43,078 nucleotides of DNA from an uncultured Actinomycetes bacterium (GTDB lineage Bacteria; Actinomycetota; Actinomycetes; Nanopelagicales; Nanopelagicaceae). This document shows, in pieces, positions 10,124 through 17,722 of the stretch. The notes beneath the pieces are model-generated. The model searched no databases. It saw only the letters and a list, made by a program, of their open reading frames with translations, and was not told the origin of the DNA. The stretch's first letter is position 1, and each line of letters opens with the position of its first letter. Both the position numbers and the translations under genes were made by a program. The DNA lies in NCBI GenBank assembly GCA_903825015.1, contig CAIJYZ010000067.1, positions 1 through 43,078 of the forward strand. Reading direction: 5' to 3'.

Positions 10124-11070
10124 TAATTCATACCAACTTCCAGAGGTCCACCAGCAAGTAATACATAGAGAATAGCCATACGTACATTTACGCCATTTGT
10201 TACTTGTTCCACAATCACAGAGCGCGCGCTATCAGCTACATCTGCAGAAATCTCTAAGCCGCGATTCATTGGCCCTGGATGCATCACAATGGCATGTTTA
10301 GACATCAGTTTCATCCGCTCTGAGTTAAGGCCGAAGTATCGCGAATACTCACGGGTATTTGGAAAAAACAAATCGGTCATGCGTTCTGTTTGCACACGCA
10401 ACATCATGATGGCATCTACATTTGGTATCACTGAGTCAAAATCGTAAGAAACCGTTGCTGGCCAATTTTCAATTCCGACCGGTAAAAGAGTTGGTGGTGC
10501 AACTAATACAACCTGAGCCCCTAGCATCGAAAGTAGCAAGACATTAGAACGGGCTACTCGTGAATGCAGTACATCCCCTACGATTGCAACTCTTAATCCA
10601 GCTAAATCTTTACCACCCTTGCCAAGATGCTTGCGTATCGTGAATGCATCCAAAAGCGCTTGACTGGGATGTTCATGTGTCCCATCACCAGCATTGATAA
10701 CACTGCCTGACATCCACTCCAGGTCGGCCAATCTTTGCGCAGCACCTGAGGCACTGTGTCGAATCACTACAGCATCAGCTCCCATAGCTTGCAAAGTCTG
10801 CGCCGTATCTTTTAAAGATTCGCCCTTACTAACACTTGAGCCTTTAGCTGAGAAATTAATTACATCTGCAGATAATCTTTTAGCTGCAGCTTCAAATGAG
10901 ATTCGAGTACGAGTTGAATCTTCAGCAAATAGATTGACAATTGTTCGCCCTCGCAAAGTGGGAAGTTTTCTTACTTGTCCATCACTAATTCTGGCTAATT
11001 CTGTTGCCGTATCAAGAATTCCAACCGCTTCTGTTGCATTGAGATCACTTATTGATAATAAATGGCGCAT
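10123..11070 (-). CDS. pyrB: Aspartate carbamoyltransferase catalytic subunit
   Basis: PyrB transfers the carbamoyl group to aspartate, the committed pyrimidine step. Of 315 residues, the carbamoyl-phosphate site is [10 protein letters not shown] at 51-60, followed by [14 protein letters not shown] and the C-terminal [12 protein letters not shown]. No regulatory pyrI gene accompanies it, as usual when PyrR controls the operon. The ATG shares a base with the pyrR stop (TGATG). Regulation is inferred to be through PyrR acting on the operon's leader RNA. Confidence 0.96.
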   Translation of the reverse strand: MRHLLSISDLNATEAVGILDTATELARISDGQVRKLPTLRGRTIVNLFAEDSTRTRISFEAAAKRLSADVINFSAKGSSVSKGESLKDTAQTLQAMGADAVVIRHSASGAAQRLADLEWMSGSVINAGDGTHEHPSQALLDAFTIRKHLGKGGKDLAGLRVAIVGDVLHSRVARSNVLLLSMLGAQVVLVAPPTLLPVGIENWPATVSYDFDSVIPNVDAIMMLRVQTERMTDLFFPNTREYSRYFGLNSERMKLMSKHAIVMHPGPMNRGLEISADVADSARSVIVEQVTNGVNVRMAILYVLLAGGPLEVGMN

Positions 11071-11603
11071 CAGTTTGCCTCGCCTTCAATGACAACTTCA
11101 TCTATTCCGTCGATCTCAATTAACTGCACTTTGACTGATTGGGTCGGTGATGTGGGCAGATTCTTTCCAACATAGTCCGCGCGGATAGGAAGTTGACGGT
11201 GTCCGCGGTCAACAAGGGCTGCCAGTTGCACACTACGAGGTCTTCCAACCTCACCAAGTGCATCTAAGGCTGCGCGGATTGTTCGGCCTGAAAAAAGCAC
11301 ATCGTCAATCAAGATGACATCTCGGCCTTCGATACCAATAGGTGGAATTGAAGTTAGCATGATTGGGCGAGGCGGGCGCAAACGAAGATCATCGCGGTAC
11401 ATGGTGATATCCAGGGTTCCACAGGCTATTTCGCGCCCCTCGATACCGCTCATTATGTGAGCGATTCTGGAGGCAAGATGAGCCCCACGGGTTGGAATTC
11501 CTAAAATAGTTAACTCGGTTGATCCATGATTTCGTTCAAGAATCTCATGGGAAATACGTGTCAACGCACGTGAAATATCCTGGGCGGACAGGGCAATGCT
11601 CAT
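11070..11603 (-). CDS. pyrR: Pyrimidine operon RNA-binding regulator / uracil phosphoribosyltransferase PyrR
   Basis: PyrR senses UMP/UTP and binds a hairpin in pyr mRNA; many also have weak uracil phosphoribosyltransferase activity. The 177 residues match the family length. The PRPP loop [20 protein letters not shown] is at about 95-114, and [17 protein letters not shown] is near the N-terminus. I place the start at 11603 because AAGGAG lies 6 bases upstream. The open frame continues to 11738, but the extra 45 residues are not PyrR-like. It heads the pyr operon. A PyrR-type hairpin directly precedes its ribosome binding site, so it probably represses its own translation. Confidence 0.95.
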   Translation of the reverse strand: MSIALSAQDISRALTRISHEILERNHGSTELTILGIPTRGAHLASRIAHIMSGIEGREIACGTLDITMYRDDLRLRPPRPIMLTSIPPIGIEGRDVILIDDVLFSGRTIRAALDALGEVGRPRSVQLAALVDRGHRQLPIRADYVGKNLPTSPTQSVKVQLIEIDGIDEVVIEGEAN

Positions 11604-11609
11604 GTAAAT

Positions 11610-11615
11610 CTCCTT
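11610..11615 (-). promoter_or_regulatory. Ribosome binding site that fixes the pyrR start
   Basis: AAGGAG lies on the minus strand with ATTTAC between it and the ATG at 11603. It is one of the strongest Shine-Dalgarno sequences in the window. It sits one base after the putative PyrR-binding hairpin, so a protein bound there could block it. Confidence 0.75.
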
Positions 11616-11616
11616 C

Positions 11617-11634
11617 CCCACCTCGCAGAATGGG
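11617..11634 (-). promoter_or_regulatory. Putative PyrR-binding RNA hairpin in the pyrR leader
   Basis: On the minus strand the sequence is CCCATTCTGCGAGGTGGG. It can fold as CCCA / TT bulge / C / loop TGCGAG / G / TGGG. The hexaloop fits the NGNGAG loop of the known PyrR-binding consensus (ARUCCNGNGAGGYU), and the core CNGNGAGGY is fully matched. The hairpin ends one base before the AAGGAG of pyrR. No terminator is seen in the leader, so translational repression, as described for mycobacterial PyrR, is more likely than attenuation. Confidence 0.6.
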
Positions 11635-11655
11635 TCGTTAAAGGATGCGTGGCCG

Positions 11656-11664
11656 ACTATAGCA
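11656..11664 (-). promoter_or_regulatory. Candidate extended -10 promoter of the pyr operon
   Basis: The minus strand reads TGCTATAGT, an extended -10 (TGN then TATAGT). Transcription would begin near 11649, giving a leader of about 45 bases that contains the PyrR-type hairpin and the AAGGAG site. No good -35 box is visible, which an extended -10 can tolerate. Confidence 0.45.
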
Positions 11665-11716
11665 CTGGGCGAGCTTTGCCTGTGGATATCGGCCGAGCCG
11701 TGTTCCACTCCTTGCC

Positions 11717-11722
11717 TACGAT
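11717..11722 (+). promoter_or_regulatory. Candidate -10 element of a leaderless promoter for bldD
   Basis: TACGAT is followed by 7 bases and then the ATG at 11730, with no Shine-Dalgarno. The same hexamer, at 8 bases, precedes pgsA. This fits leaderless transcription and supports choosing 11730 as the start. Confidence 0.4.
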
Positions 11723-11729
11723 CACCCTT

Positions 11730-12209
11730 ATGGATCAAGAGTTACAGCAGATTTGCGCACGTTTGCGCGCCCTTCGCCGTTCTAGAGAGCTAACGTTGGC
11801 CGAGATTGAACTTCAAAGCAAAGGCAGCTTGCATGCAATCTCCTTGGGTTCATATGAGCGCGGTGATCGAGCATTAACAATAAAGAAAGCGATTCAGATC
11901 GCTGCATTCTATGAGGTGCCTCTGGCCTATTTACTGACTGGAAAAAGTGAAATCCTCGCAAAATCGGAGAAAATGATTATTGATTTACGTCGTTTAAAAA
12001 CTCTAAACGTAGAAAAACAAAGTCCACTCACACTTCAGATAATTACATCCTTCATCGTAGGAATTATTAAAGCCCGCCAAGATTTCAACGGTCAGGTTTT
12101 ATCACTTCGAGATAAAGATTGCGAATATTTGACCATCTCAATTGGATGTAACTCTCAGGAACTGCGTGAATACCTAATTGCTCAGGGATTACTGATATTA
12201 GTTAAATAG
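11730..12209 (+). CDS. bldD: BldD-family transcriptional regulator (HTH plus c-di-GMP-type C-terminal domain)
   Basis: BldD is a c-di-GMP-responsive repressor known from Streptomyces development. The 159 residues contain an N-terminal XRE-type helix-turn-helix (about 1-70), with the family-typical GSYERGDRALTIKK and FYEVPLAYLLTG. The C-terminal part has RQD (116-118), eight residues, then RDKD (127-130). This matches the RXD-X8-RXXD signature by which BldD holds c-di-GMP. The synteny (pyrR-bldD-nusB-efp) is the Streptomyces one. I start at 11730: the frame opens at 11649, but the extra 27 residues do not resemble the family. The 3' end overlaps the convergent nusB by 8 bases. Its targets here are unknown. 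Confidence 0.85.
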   Translation: MDQELQQICARLRALRRSRELTLAEIELQSKGSLHAISLGSYERGDRALTIKKAIQIAAFYEVPLAYLLTGKSEILAKSEKMIIDLRRLKTLNVEKQSPLTLQIITSFIVGIIKARQDFNGQVLSLRDKDCEYLTISIGCNSQELREYLIAQGLLILVK

Positions 12210-12624
12210 AGATATTGTCTTTAAGAGATGCGATTCGCCCCAAAACGCCGTGAATATAGCCGGCAGAATCATCAGTGGAGAGTTGTTTAGCTAAATCTAG
12301 AGATTCATCTATTGCAACACTATCTGGAATATCAGCTGCCCAAAGGATTTCATAAATTCCCAAACGCAAAATATTGCGGTCCACATTTGGCAATCGATCC
12401 ATATCCCAACCTTGTGCATAGGTTGTAATTAGCTCATCGATTTTGCGAGCGTTATCGCTGACGCCTGTAACTAAAGTCCTTGTGTATTCGCGGATAGGCC
12501 GTGCATCCGGACCTTCTTCTACAACATCGCGAAGATTGAGAGTCTCAACTGCATTAGTTCCGCGGATATCAGACTCAAAGAGTAAATCCAGAGCCTGTTT
12601 GCGGGCTTTACTTCTAGCTGACAC
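12202..12624 (-). CDS. nusB: Transcription antitermination factor NusB
   Basis: NusB binds boxA RNA with S10 (NusE) to prevent premature termination of rRNA operons. The 140 residues show the usual N-terminal SKARKQALDLLFESD and the C-terminal VDRNILRLGIYEILW followed by VAIDESLDLAKQLSTDDSAG. It follows efp, with its ATG overlapping the efp stop by one base, and is the last gene of the long minus-strand run that starts at 25901. The end overlaps the last codons of bldD on the other strand, and no terminator is visible there. Confidence 0.95.
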   Translation of the reverse strand: MSARSKARKQALDLLFESDIRGTNAVETLNLRDVVEEGPDARPIREYTRTLVTGVSDNARKIDELITTYAQGWDMDRLPNVDRNILRLGIYEILWAADIPDSVAIDESLDLAKQLSTDDSAGYIHGVLGRIASLKDNISI

Positions 12625-13184
12625 TAGTTAGCGCGGCCTTGGTATGACCCATCGCGAGTATCAACCATGACGATCTCATCTTGCTTGATAAATAGTGGGA
12701 CTTGAATTTCGATACCAGTTTCAACTGTTGCTGGCTTTGTTCCACCTGAGGAGCGATCTCCTTGTATTCCAGGTTCGGTGTAAGTGATGCGCAAAGGAAC
12801 AGAAGCGGCCAACTCAATATATAGAGGATTGCCTTCATTTACGGCCACTACTGCATCGGTATTTTCTAGCATGTAGTTAGCCATATCCCCAACAACTGCT
12901 TCCGAAATAGTCATCTGGTCAAATGTTTTGCTGTCCATAAATACAAAATCATCGCCCTCTTTGTACAAGTACTGCATGTCGCGCTTTTCAAGAATTGCGA
13001 TTTCAATCTTTACACCTGAGTTAAATGTACGATCAATAACTTTGCCAGTTAAAACAGATTTCAACTTTGTGCGCACGAATGCTGGACCCTTACCCGGCTT
13101 CACATGCTGAAACTCGATAACCGTCCACAACTGGCTTTCGATGTCGAGAGTAATTCCATTTTTTAGATCAGCTGTTGTTGCCAC
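12624..13184 (-). CDS. efp: Translation elongation factor P
   Basis: EF-P relieves ribosome stalling at proline runs. From the GTG at 13184 the protein has 186 residues and begins (M)ATTADLKNG, as in mycobacterial EF-P (about 187 residues). GGAG lies 8 bases before this GTG, which decides the start; upstream in-frame ATGs at 13202 and 13244 are less likely. The tip loop [14 protein letters not shown] puts a lysine at position 32, where family members may be modified. Central and C-terminal OB domains include [13 protein letters not shown] and [18 protein letters not shown] see no modification-enzyme gene nearby. Confidence 0.95.
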   Translation of the reverse strand: MATTADLKNGITLDIESQLWTVIEFQHVKPGKGPAFVRTKLKSVLTGKVIDRTFNSGVKIEIAILEKRDMQYLYKEGDDFVFMDSKTFDQMTISEAVVGDMANYMLENTDAVVAVNEGNPLYIELAASVPLRITYTEPGIQGDRSSGGTKPATVETGIEIQVPLFIKQDEIVMVDTRDGSYQGRAN

Positions 13185-13282
13185 GGTAAAAGCTCCACTC
13201 ATATCTGTAGGTAATTGATTGCGGCCGCTGAAAACCAACGGCAAGGGGTTAAGGATACCCGTAATTAATGCGGGCTTTTGCC
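13185..13282 (-). other. aroQ-efp intergenic region with mutually exclusive hairpin blocks
   Basis: This 98-base gap is the longest within the run. Reading the minus strand, AGCCC (13298-13294), GGGCT (13289-13285) and AGCCC (13276-13272) follow one another, so the middle block can pair with either side. CGGG/CCCG (13274-13271 and 13261-13258) offers a further short stem. No T-run follows. TATCCT just downstream is a weak -10 candidate for efp. I see no ORF in the gap. Confidence 0.3.
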
Positions 13283-13714
13283 TTAGCCCAACAGGGCTTT
13301 GAGGGCGTTAATCGCTAAAACATAGGAATTTGGCCCAAATCCTGCGATTGTTCCATTGGCAACTCCAGAAATTACCGAAGTATGTCGAAACTCCTCGCGG
13401 GCCATGGGATTTGATAAATGGACTTCAATCAAAGGTGCGACAAGAAGTTCTGCGGCATCACGGATGGCGTACGAATAATGAGTAAAGGCTGCAGGATTAA
13501 TTATGACCGGTGTCTTAGAGTCGGCGGCTTCATGGAGCCAGGAAATAATCGTGGCCTCATCATTGCTTTGGCGAACATCGGCTTCAAAACCTAAAGCCTT
13601 TGCGCTGTTTTCGATGAGTGATTTTAACTCCCCATAGTTGAGATCTCCATAAATTGAAGAATCACGAATATCTAAACGCGCCAAATTAGGGCCATTAATA
13701 ACCATTAGCTTCAT
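13283..13714 (-). CDS. aroQ: 3-dehydroquinate dehydratase, type II
   Basis: AroQ converts 3-dehydroquinate to 3-dehydroshikimate in the shikimate pathway. The 143 residues fit the small dodecameric type II enzyme. Catalytic Tyr22 is in the IYG motif, [15 protein letters not shown] binds substrate, [15 protein letters not shown] holds the catalytic His, and [14 protein letters not shown] follows. The N-terminal loop reads [11 protein letters not shown], where many homologues have NLNLLGxR, a mild divergence. The ATG overlaps the aroB stop by 4 bases (ATGA). Confidence 0.95.
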   Translation of the reverse strand: MKLMVINGPNLARLDIRDSSIYGDLNYGELKSLIENSAKALGFEADVRQSNDEATIISWLHEAADSKTPVIINPAAFTHYSYAIRDAAELLVAPLIEVHLSNPMAREEFRHTSVISGVANGTIAGFGPNSYVLAINALKALLG

Positions 13715-14766
13715 GAACTAATTCTCTCATAGGCCGCGGTTAGTTCGCTTTCATTTGCATCTTCAATCCTAAGGGTCTTACCGATGTCACTAATTCCTAC
13801 AAATCGCATTTGATGACCACGTGATTTCTTATCCAGGGCTAAGAGCGGCATCAGTTTTTGCCATGCCTCTGGCGAATATGTGATTGGAAGACCAACACCT
13901 TCTAATATTTGGCGGTGGCGTTGAATTAATTCGCGCTTTAAATAGCCTTTAACCCCTGCTAACTCTGCGGCAAAAACTAGACCAATTGAGATCGCCTCAC
14001 CGTGTCGAAGGCTGTACTTACTGTCAATCTCGATTGCATGGCCAAGAGTATGGCCATAATTGAGAATTTCACGATCAAAACTCTCTTTAAAATCTCCACT
14101 AACTACATGAGCCTTTACGGCAACCGAACGGGTGATTAAATCCAAAGTTAATGTGGCGTCTTGTCGAATCGCTTTTACATCTTTTCCATCTATTGAATTC
14201 AAAATATTTTCATCGGCAATAAAACCACATTTGATCACTTCAGCTAAACCTGCGGCAAAATCACGATCAGTAAGAGTTGTTAACCACGATGGATCAATCA
14301 GCACTTTTTGTGGAGAGTGAAATGCTCCAATCAGATTCTTTCCATAATCACTATTGATTCCAGTTTTACCGCCAATTGCGGCATCGACCATCCCAGCAAC
14401 TGTAGTTGGAACTGCTATCCAATTGATTCCTCGTAGCCATGATGCCGCGGCAAATCCAGCCAGATCAGTTGTGGTACCACCGCCTATGCCGATAATTAGA
14501 TCAGAACGGGTAAATCCGGCCGCTCCCAACCAATTCCATAATGATTGCAATGTTTGCGTCGATTTTGCGGATTCGCCTTCAGGGATTTCAAAGAAATGCA
14601 TCTCACAATCAGATGCAGCCATTTGCTTCACTTTATCGCGCATGACACCTGGATAAACAAAAGCTACTCGAGCGTGGGAATTTATAGCTTGCAAAACCTG
14701 CGTTTTCCAATCACATCCGATAACTACATCGTATTCATGTTCAGATTTAACTCGAACTGTATGCAT
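13711..14766 (-). CDS. aroB: 3-dehydroquinate synthase
   Basis: AroB closes DAHP to 3-dehydroquinate using NAD+ and a divalent metal. Of 351 residues, the NAD site is GGGTTTDLAGF at 95-105. The substrate/NAD region is VPTTVAGMVDAAIGGKTGIN (119-138). The metal ligands lie in LAEVIKCG, NYGHTLGHAIE and RHGEAISIG. It overlaps aroQ by 4 bases downstream and shares one base with the aroK stop (TAATG). With aroK, aroC, aroE and aroQ in the same run it covers five of the seven shikimate steps. Confidence 0.96.
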   Translation of the reverse strand: MHTVRVKSEHEYDVVIGCDWKTQVLQAINSHARVAFVYPGVMRDKVKQMAASDCEMHFFEIPEGESAKSTQTLQSLWNWLGAAGFTRSDLIIGIGGGTTTDLAGFAAASWLRGINWIAVPTTVAGMVDAAIGGKTGINSDYGKNLIGAFHSPQKVLIDPSWLTTLTDRDFAAGLAEVIKCGFIADENILNSIDGKDVKAIRQDATLTLDLITRSVAVKAHVVSGDFKESFDREILNYGHTLGHAIEIDSKYSLRHGEAISIGLVFAAELAGVKGYLKRELIQRHRQILEGVGLPITYSPEAWQKLMPLLALDKKSRGHQMRFVGISDIGKTLRIEDANESELTAAYERISS

Positions 14767-15266
14767 TAAATCTTCTCCGCAATCATGGCTACAACTTCAT
14801 CAACACTCATGCCATCCACTTTAATCTTTACTGTTGCTAAAGATTCATAGATTGGACGACGTGTCTCGGCCAAAGCCTGCCACTGGGCACGGGGATTGGA
14901 GAGCAACAACGGCCTATCGCGATTAAAGCCGACTCTAGGTGCGGCAACGGCTAATGAAACATCGAGAAAGATAATTGGAGATATCACAGAACCAAGAAGT
15001 TGCTGGGCTCTCGGTGGGATAGGTGCTCCTCCACCAAGAGAAAGTACACACTCCTCATTTTTTAATGCTTGGCCCAGGGCGGTAAATTCTAAATCGCGAA
15101 AGAAATCTTCACCTTTATCTACGAAAATATCAGATATAGATTGCCCATAACTAAGTTCAACTTCATCATCAGTATCAACGAAAGTAGTGCTTAAAAGGTG
15201 GGCAAGTGCAGCTCCAATAGTTGATTTACCGCACCCAGGAGGCCCTATTAAAATTACACGTGGCAT
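14766..15266 (-). CDS. aroK: Shikimate kinase
   Basis: AroK phosphorylates shikimate with ATP. The 166 residues have the P-loop GPPGCGKST at 8-16, shikimate-binding DTDDEVE at 31-37, Arg57 in GEDFFRDLE, LGGGA at 77-81, and the lid with RDRPLL. The start at 15266 lies 2 bases after the aroC stop. The length is normal and all key residues are present. Confidence 0.95.
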   Translation of the reverse strand: MPRVILIGPPGCGKSTIGAALAHLLSTTFVDTDDEVELSYGQSISDIFVDKGEDFFRDLEFTALGQALKNEECVLSLGGGAPIPPRAQQLLGSVISPIIFLDVSLAVAAPRVGFNRDRPLLLSNPRAQWQALAETRRPIYESLATVKIKVDGMSVDEVVAMIAEKI

Positions 15267-15268
15267 TA

Positions 15269-16450
15269 TTACTTGAAATTTAGATTCTGAATGTAATTAG
15301 TGAAATTGCGACGAGTTTCAGTTATCGAATCTCCACCAAACTTCTCCAAAACTGCCTCGGCAAGAACTAGAGCAACCATCGCTTCTGCTACAACGCCGGC
15401 AGCTGGTACTGCGCACACATCTGATCGCTGATTAATTGCCTTTGCGCTTTCACCAGTTGCAACGTCGATGGTATCTAGCGCTTTAGGAATAGTGGAGATC
15501 GGTTTCATCGCTGCGCGAACACGCAGGATTTCACCATTAGACATTCCGCCTTCAGTGCCGCCTGCTCGATCGGTGCGACGCACAATCTTTCCCTGCGCAT
15601 CTTTCTCAATCTCATCATGTGCTACAGAACCGCGACGTGTTGCCGTTTCAAAACCATCGCCAACCTCAACACCTTTTATCGCTTGAATTCCCATCAAAGC
15701 GCCAGCTAAGCGAGCATCAAGACGTCTATCCCAATGCACATGTGAACCAAGTCCAGGCGGCATATTGAAAGCCAGAACTTCAACCACACCACCCAAAGTA
15801 TCGCCATCAGCATGTGCATTCTCAATTTCGGTAATCATTGCTGCACTTGTCGCCGAGTCTGCGCAGCGAACAGGGTCTTTATCAATTCTCTCTAAGTCTT
15901 GAGGCAAAGGAAGTTGTGTACCTTCTGGCACACGAACTTTTCCAATCGATAAAACATGCGAAAGGATAGTTATTCCCACACTTTGTTCTAAGAAATTTCT
16001 CGCAACTGCGCCTAATGCAACTCTTGCCGCGGTCTCACGTGCACTGGCGCGTTCAAGAATCGGGCGCGCATCATCAAAATTATATTTCTGCATTCCGACC
16101 AAATCTGCATGGCCAGGACGTGGACGCGTCAATGGTGCATTACGCGCTAAATTTTCAATCTCATCCTTGGCAACGGGATCGGCCGACATAGTTTTTTCCC
16201 ACTTAGGCCACTCTGAGTTGCCTACTTGTATTGCAATAGGTCCGCCTTGGGTTAAACCTAAACGGACTCCCCCAAGAATAGTTACCTTGTCGGCTTCAAA
16301 ATTTTGACGAGCCCCTCGACCATAGCCAAGACGACGACGTTCAAGGTGGCGATCAATATCGGCAGTAGTAATCTCAACCGAGGCGGGAATTCCCTCGATA
16401 ATTGCACTCAGTGCCTGACCATGTGATTCACCTGCAGTTAACCAACGCAT
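15269..16450 (-). CDS. aroC: Chorismate synthase
   Basis: AroC makes chorismate from EPSP and needs reduced FMN. I use the ATG at 16450, which gives 393 residues beginning [14 protein letters not shown], exactly as expected for the family. The open frame continues to 16531, but that part lies inside the upstream prepilin peptidase gene and is not AroC-like. Signature stretches are [37 protein letters not shown] and [20 protein letters not shown]. It lies 19 bases after the peptidase gene and 2 bases before aroK. Confidence 0.96.
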   Translation of the reverse strand: MRWLTAGESHGQALSAIIEGIPASVEITTADIDRHLERRRLGYGRGARQNFEADKVTILGGVRLGLTQGGPIAIQVGNSEWPKWEKTMSADPVAKDEIENLARNAPLTRPRPGHADLVGMQKYNFDDARPILERASARETAARVALGAVARNFLEQSVGITILSHVLSIGKVRVPEGTQLPLPQDLERIDKDPVRCADSATSAAMITEIENAHADGDTLGGVVEVLAFNMPPGLGSHVHWDRRLDARLAGALMGIQAIKGVEVGDGFETATRRGSVAHDEIEKDAQGKIVRRTDRAGGTEGGMSNGEILRVRAAMKPISTIPKALDTIDVATGESAKAINQRSDVCAVPAAGVVAEAMVALVLAEAVLEKFGGDSITETRRNFTNYIQNLNFK

Positions 16451-16469
16451 GTGCGTATTCTTGCAGAAA

Positions 16470-16871
16470 TTAGGCTCCCTTCGTTGCCAAATAAAGGCCA
16501 GTGCCGAGAAATATTGCAGGAGCCATGGCAATTGAAGCCGGAAATACCTTTGAAACGCCCCAACTAATGAGAATCTGAACTGCGCAAGAGAAAAGAATTA
16601 GTGCAAAAAGAATAACCAACGTATATATCTGGTTCAATCGCAGCAAAAGACAGATTATGAAAATCAGCTTGGTATCACCCATCCCCATTCCAAGAATGTG
16701 GAAGAGCATAAGCAAAAATCCCATGAAAATAGTCAGGGCGATACTTTCAAAGCCAGTAAAGAAAGCAACGACACAAATGCAGTAGCAATAGCAGGACAAA
16801 TAAATATTAGGAATCTTTCGTGCGGACAAATCTGCTATCACTATAGGAAGTGCGAAGATTAATGAAATCAC
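16470..16871 (-). CDS. Short A24-family prepilin peptidase-like membrane protein
   Basis: This resembles the minimal type IV prepilin peptidases (PilD C-terminal / TadV-CpaA type), which cleave pilin leader peptides at the membrane. The 133 residues are nearly all hydrophobic, with about four membrane segments. Two candidate catalytic aspartates are visible: Asp14 in [10 protein letters not shown] and Asp66 in GMGMGDTKL (the GxGD motif). The methylase domain of full PilD is missing. The start is GTG at 16871. It sits between aroE and aroC, a position also seen in Streptomyces. No pilin or secretion genes are in this window, so its substrate is unknown. Confidence 0.8.
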   Translation of the reverse strand: MISLIFALPIVIADLSARKIPNIYLSCYCYCICVVAFFTGFESIALTIFMGFLLMLFHILGMGMGDTKLIFIICLLLRLNQIYTLVILFALILFSCAVQILISWGVSKVFPASIAMAPAIFLGTGLYLATKGA

Positions 16872-16877
16872 CGCGCA

Positions 16878-16883
16878 ATATTA
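16878..16883 (-). promoter_or_regulatory. Candidate -10 element of a leaderless promoter for the prepilin peptidase gene
   Basis: On the minus strand TAATAT is followed by six bases and then the GTG at 16871, in the 47-bp gap after aroE. There is no Shine-Dalgarno. The box is close to the TATAAT consensus. It could also drive aroC-aroK-aroB-aroQ. Confidence 0.45.
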
Positions 16884-16918
16884 GATTTGAGACTGCTTGG
16901 CCAAATCGCCAGTGTGGA

Positions 16919-17722
16919 TTACTTAAGGGCTAAAACTCCAACTTTTCTCAACAACTTATACATGGACATTCGATCAAAGGTAGTTCCGGAAAAGATCTCT
17001 ATCTGCGAAATAGCTTGATGTATTAGTAGATCCAGTCCATCAATAACTAACCCTCCGCGCAAAGCCCACTCTTTCGAAGCAAGGGTGGGCCAGGGATTAT
17101 AAAGAGCTTCAAAAAAGGGAGCCGACGTGGTTTGTGGCAAAGTGAGTGAATCTGTCGCTCCTGCCGGAACCGTACTGATAACTAAATCAGCATCAGCGAG
17201 AATTCCTGCGTGATCCCAATCCATAAACTGAAACTGTGATTTAACAATGACTTGGGACATATCCTGTTTTCGATATCCAGAGCGATTCACAATGGTGATG
17301 ACAGATGCTTGACCATCACATGCCGCGGCCGCTGCGCGGGCTGTAGCTCCTGCACCAAGAATTACCACATGACCGCGAATCTGAACCTCATGCATTTTGA
17401 GAGCATTAGTGAAACCATCGACATCAGTTGTTGCAGCTTGCCAACTTCCATCAACTTTGAATAAGGTATTTGCGCTATTTATTCGTTTAGCCAAAGAATC
17501 AACAAGTGATGCATGCAGCACTGCCTCCTCTTTAAGTGGCATCGTTAATGAAAATGCATTCCAAGAAGAATCTAAGCTGGCAATAAATTGTGCTAATCCC
17601 CCAGCTTTAAGATCAATAGCTTCATAACTGCCCTCTACATCAAGTTCGCGATATGCAGTTGTGTGTAGCAGCGGACTGAGCGAGTGTGAGATAGGCGAAC
17701 CTAGAACGGCGGCCTTAATCAA
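16919..17722 (-). CDS. aroE: Shikimate dehydrogenase
   Basis: AroE reduces 3-dehydroshikimate to shikimate with NADPH. Of 267 residues, shikimate binding is at SHSLSPLLH (12-20), INSANTL and TTDVDG. The catalytic pair is Lys64 (LTMPLK) and Asp101. The dinucleotide loop GAGATARAA is at 122-130. The C-terminal helix GLDLLIHQAISQIEIFSG is conserved. The start overlaps the mltG stop by 4 bases. It is followed by the prepilin peptidase and aroC. Confidence 0.94.
   Translation of the reverse strand: MIKAAVLGSPISHSLSPLLHTTAYRELDVEGSYEAIDLKAGGLAQFIASLDSSWNAFSLTMPLKEEAVLHASLVDSLAKRINSANTLFKVDGSWQAATTDVDGFTNALKMHEVQIRGHVVILGAGATARAAAAACDGQASVITIVNRSGYRKQDMSQVIVKSQFQFMDWDHAGILADADLVISTVPAGATDSLTLPQTTSAPFFEALYNPWPTLASKEWALRGGLVIDGLDLLIHQAISQIEIFSGTTFDRMSMYKLLRKVGVLALK

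Noticed and set aside
11604-11738. Longer N-terminus for PyrR (start at 11738)
   Set aside because: The extra residues are not PyrR-like and cover the promoter and hairpin; AAGGAG points to 11603.
13185-13244. Longer EF-P with ATG starts at 13202 or 13244
   Set aside because: GGAG at the right distance and the family N-terminus (ATTADLKNG) support the GTG at 13184.
16451-16531. Longer chorismate synthase start
   Set aside because: The added residues overlap the prepilin peptidase gene in another frame, and AroC normally begins [11 protein letters not shown].
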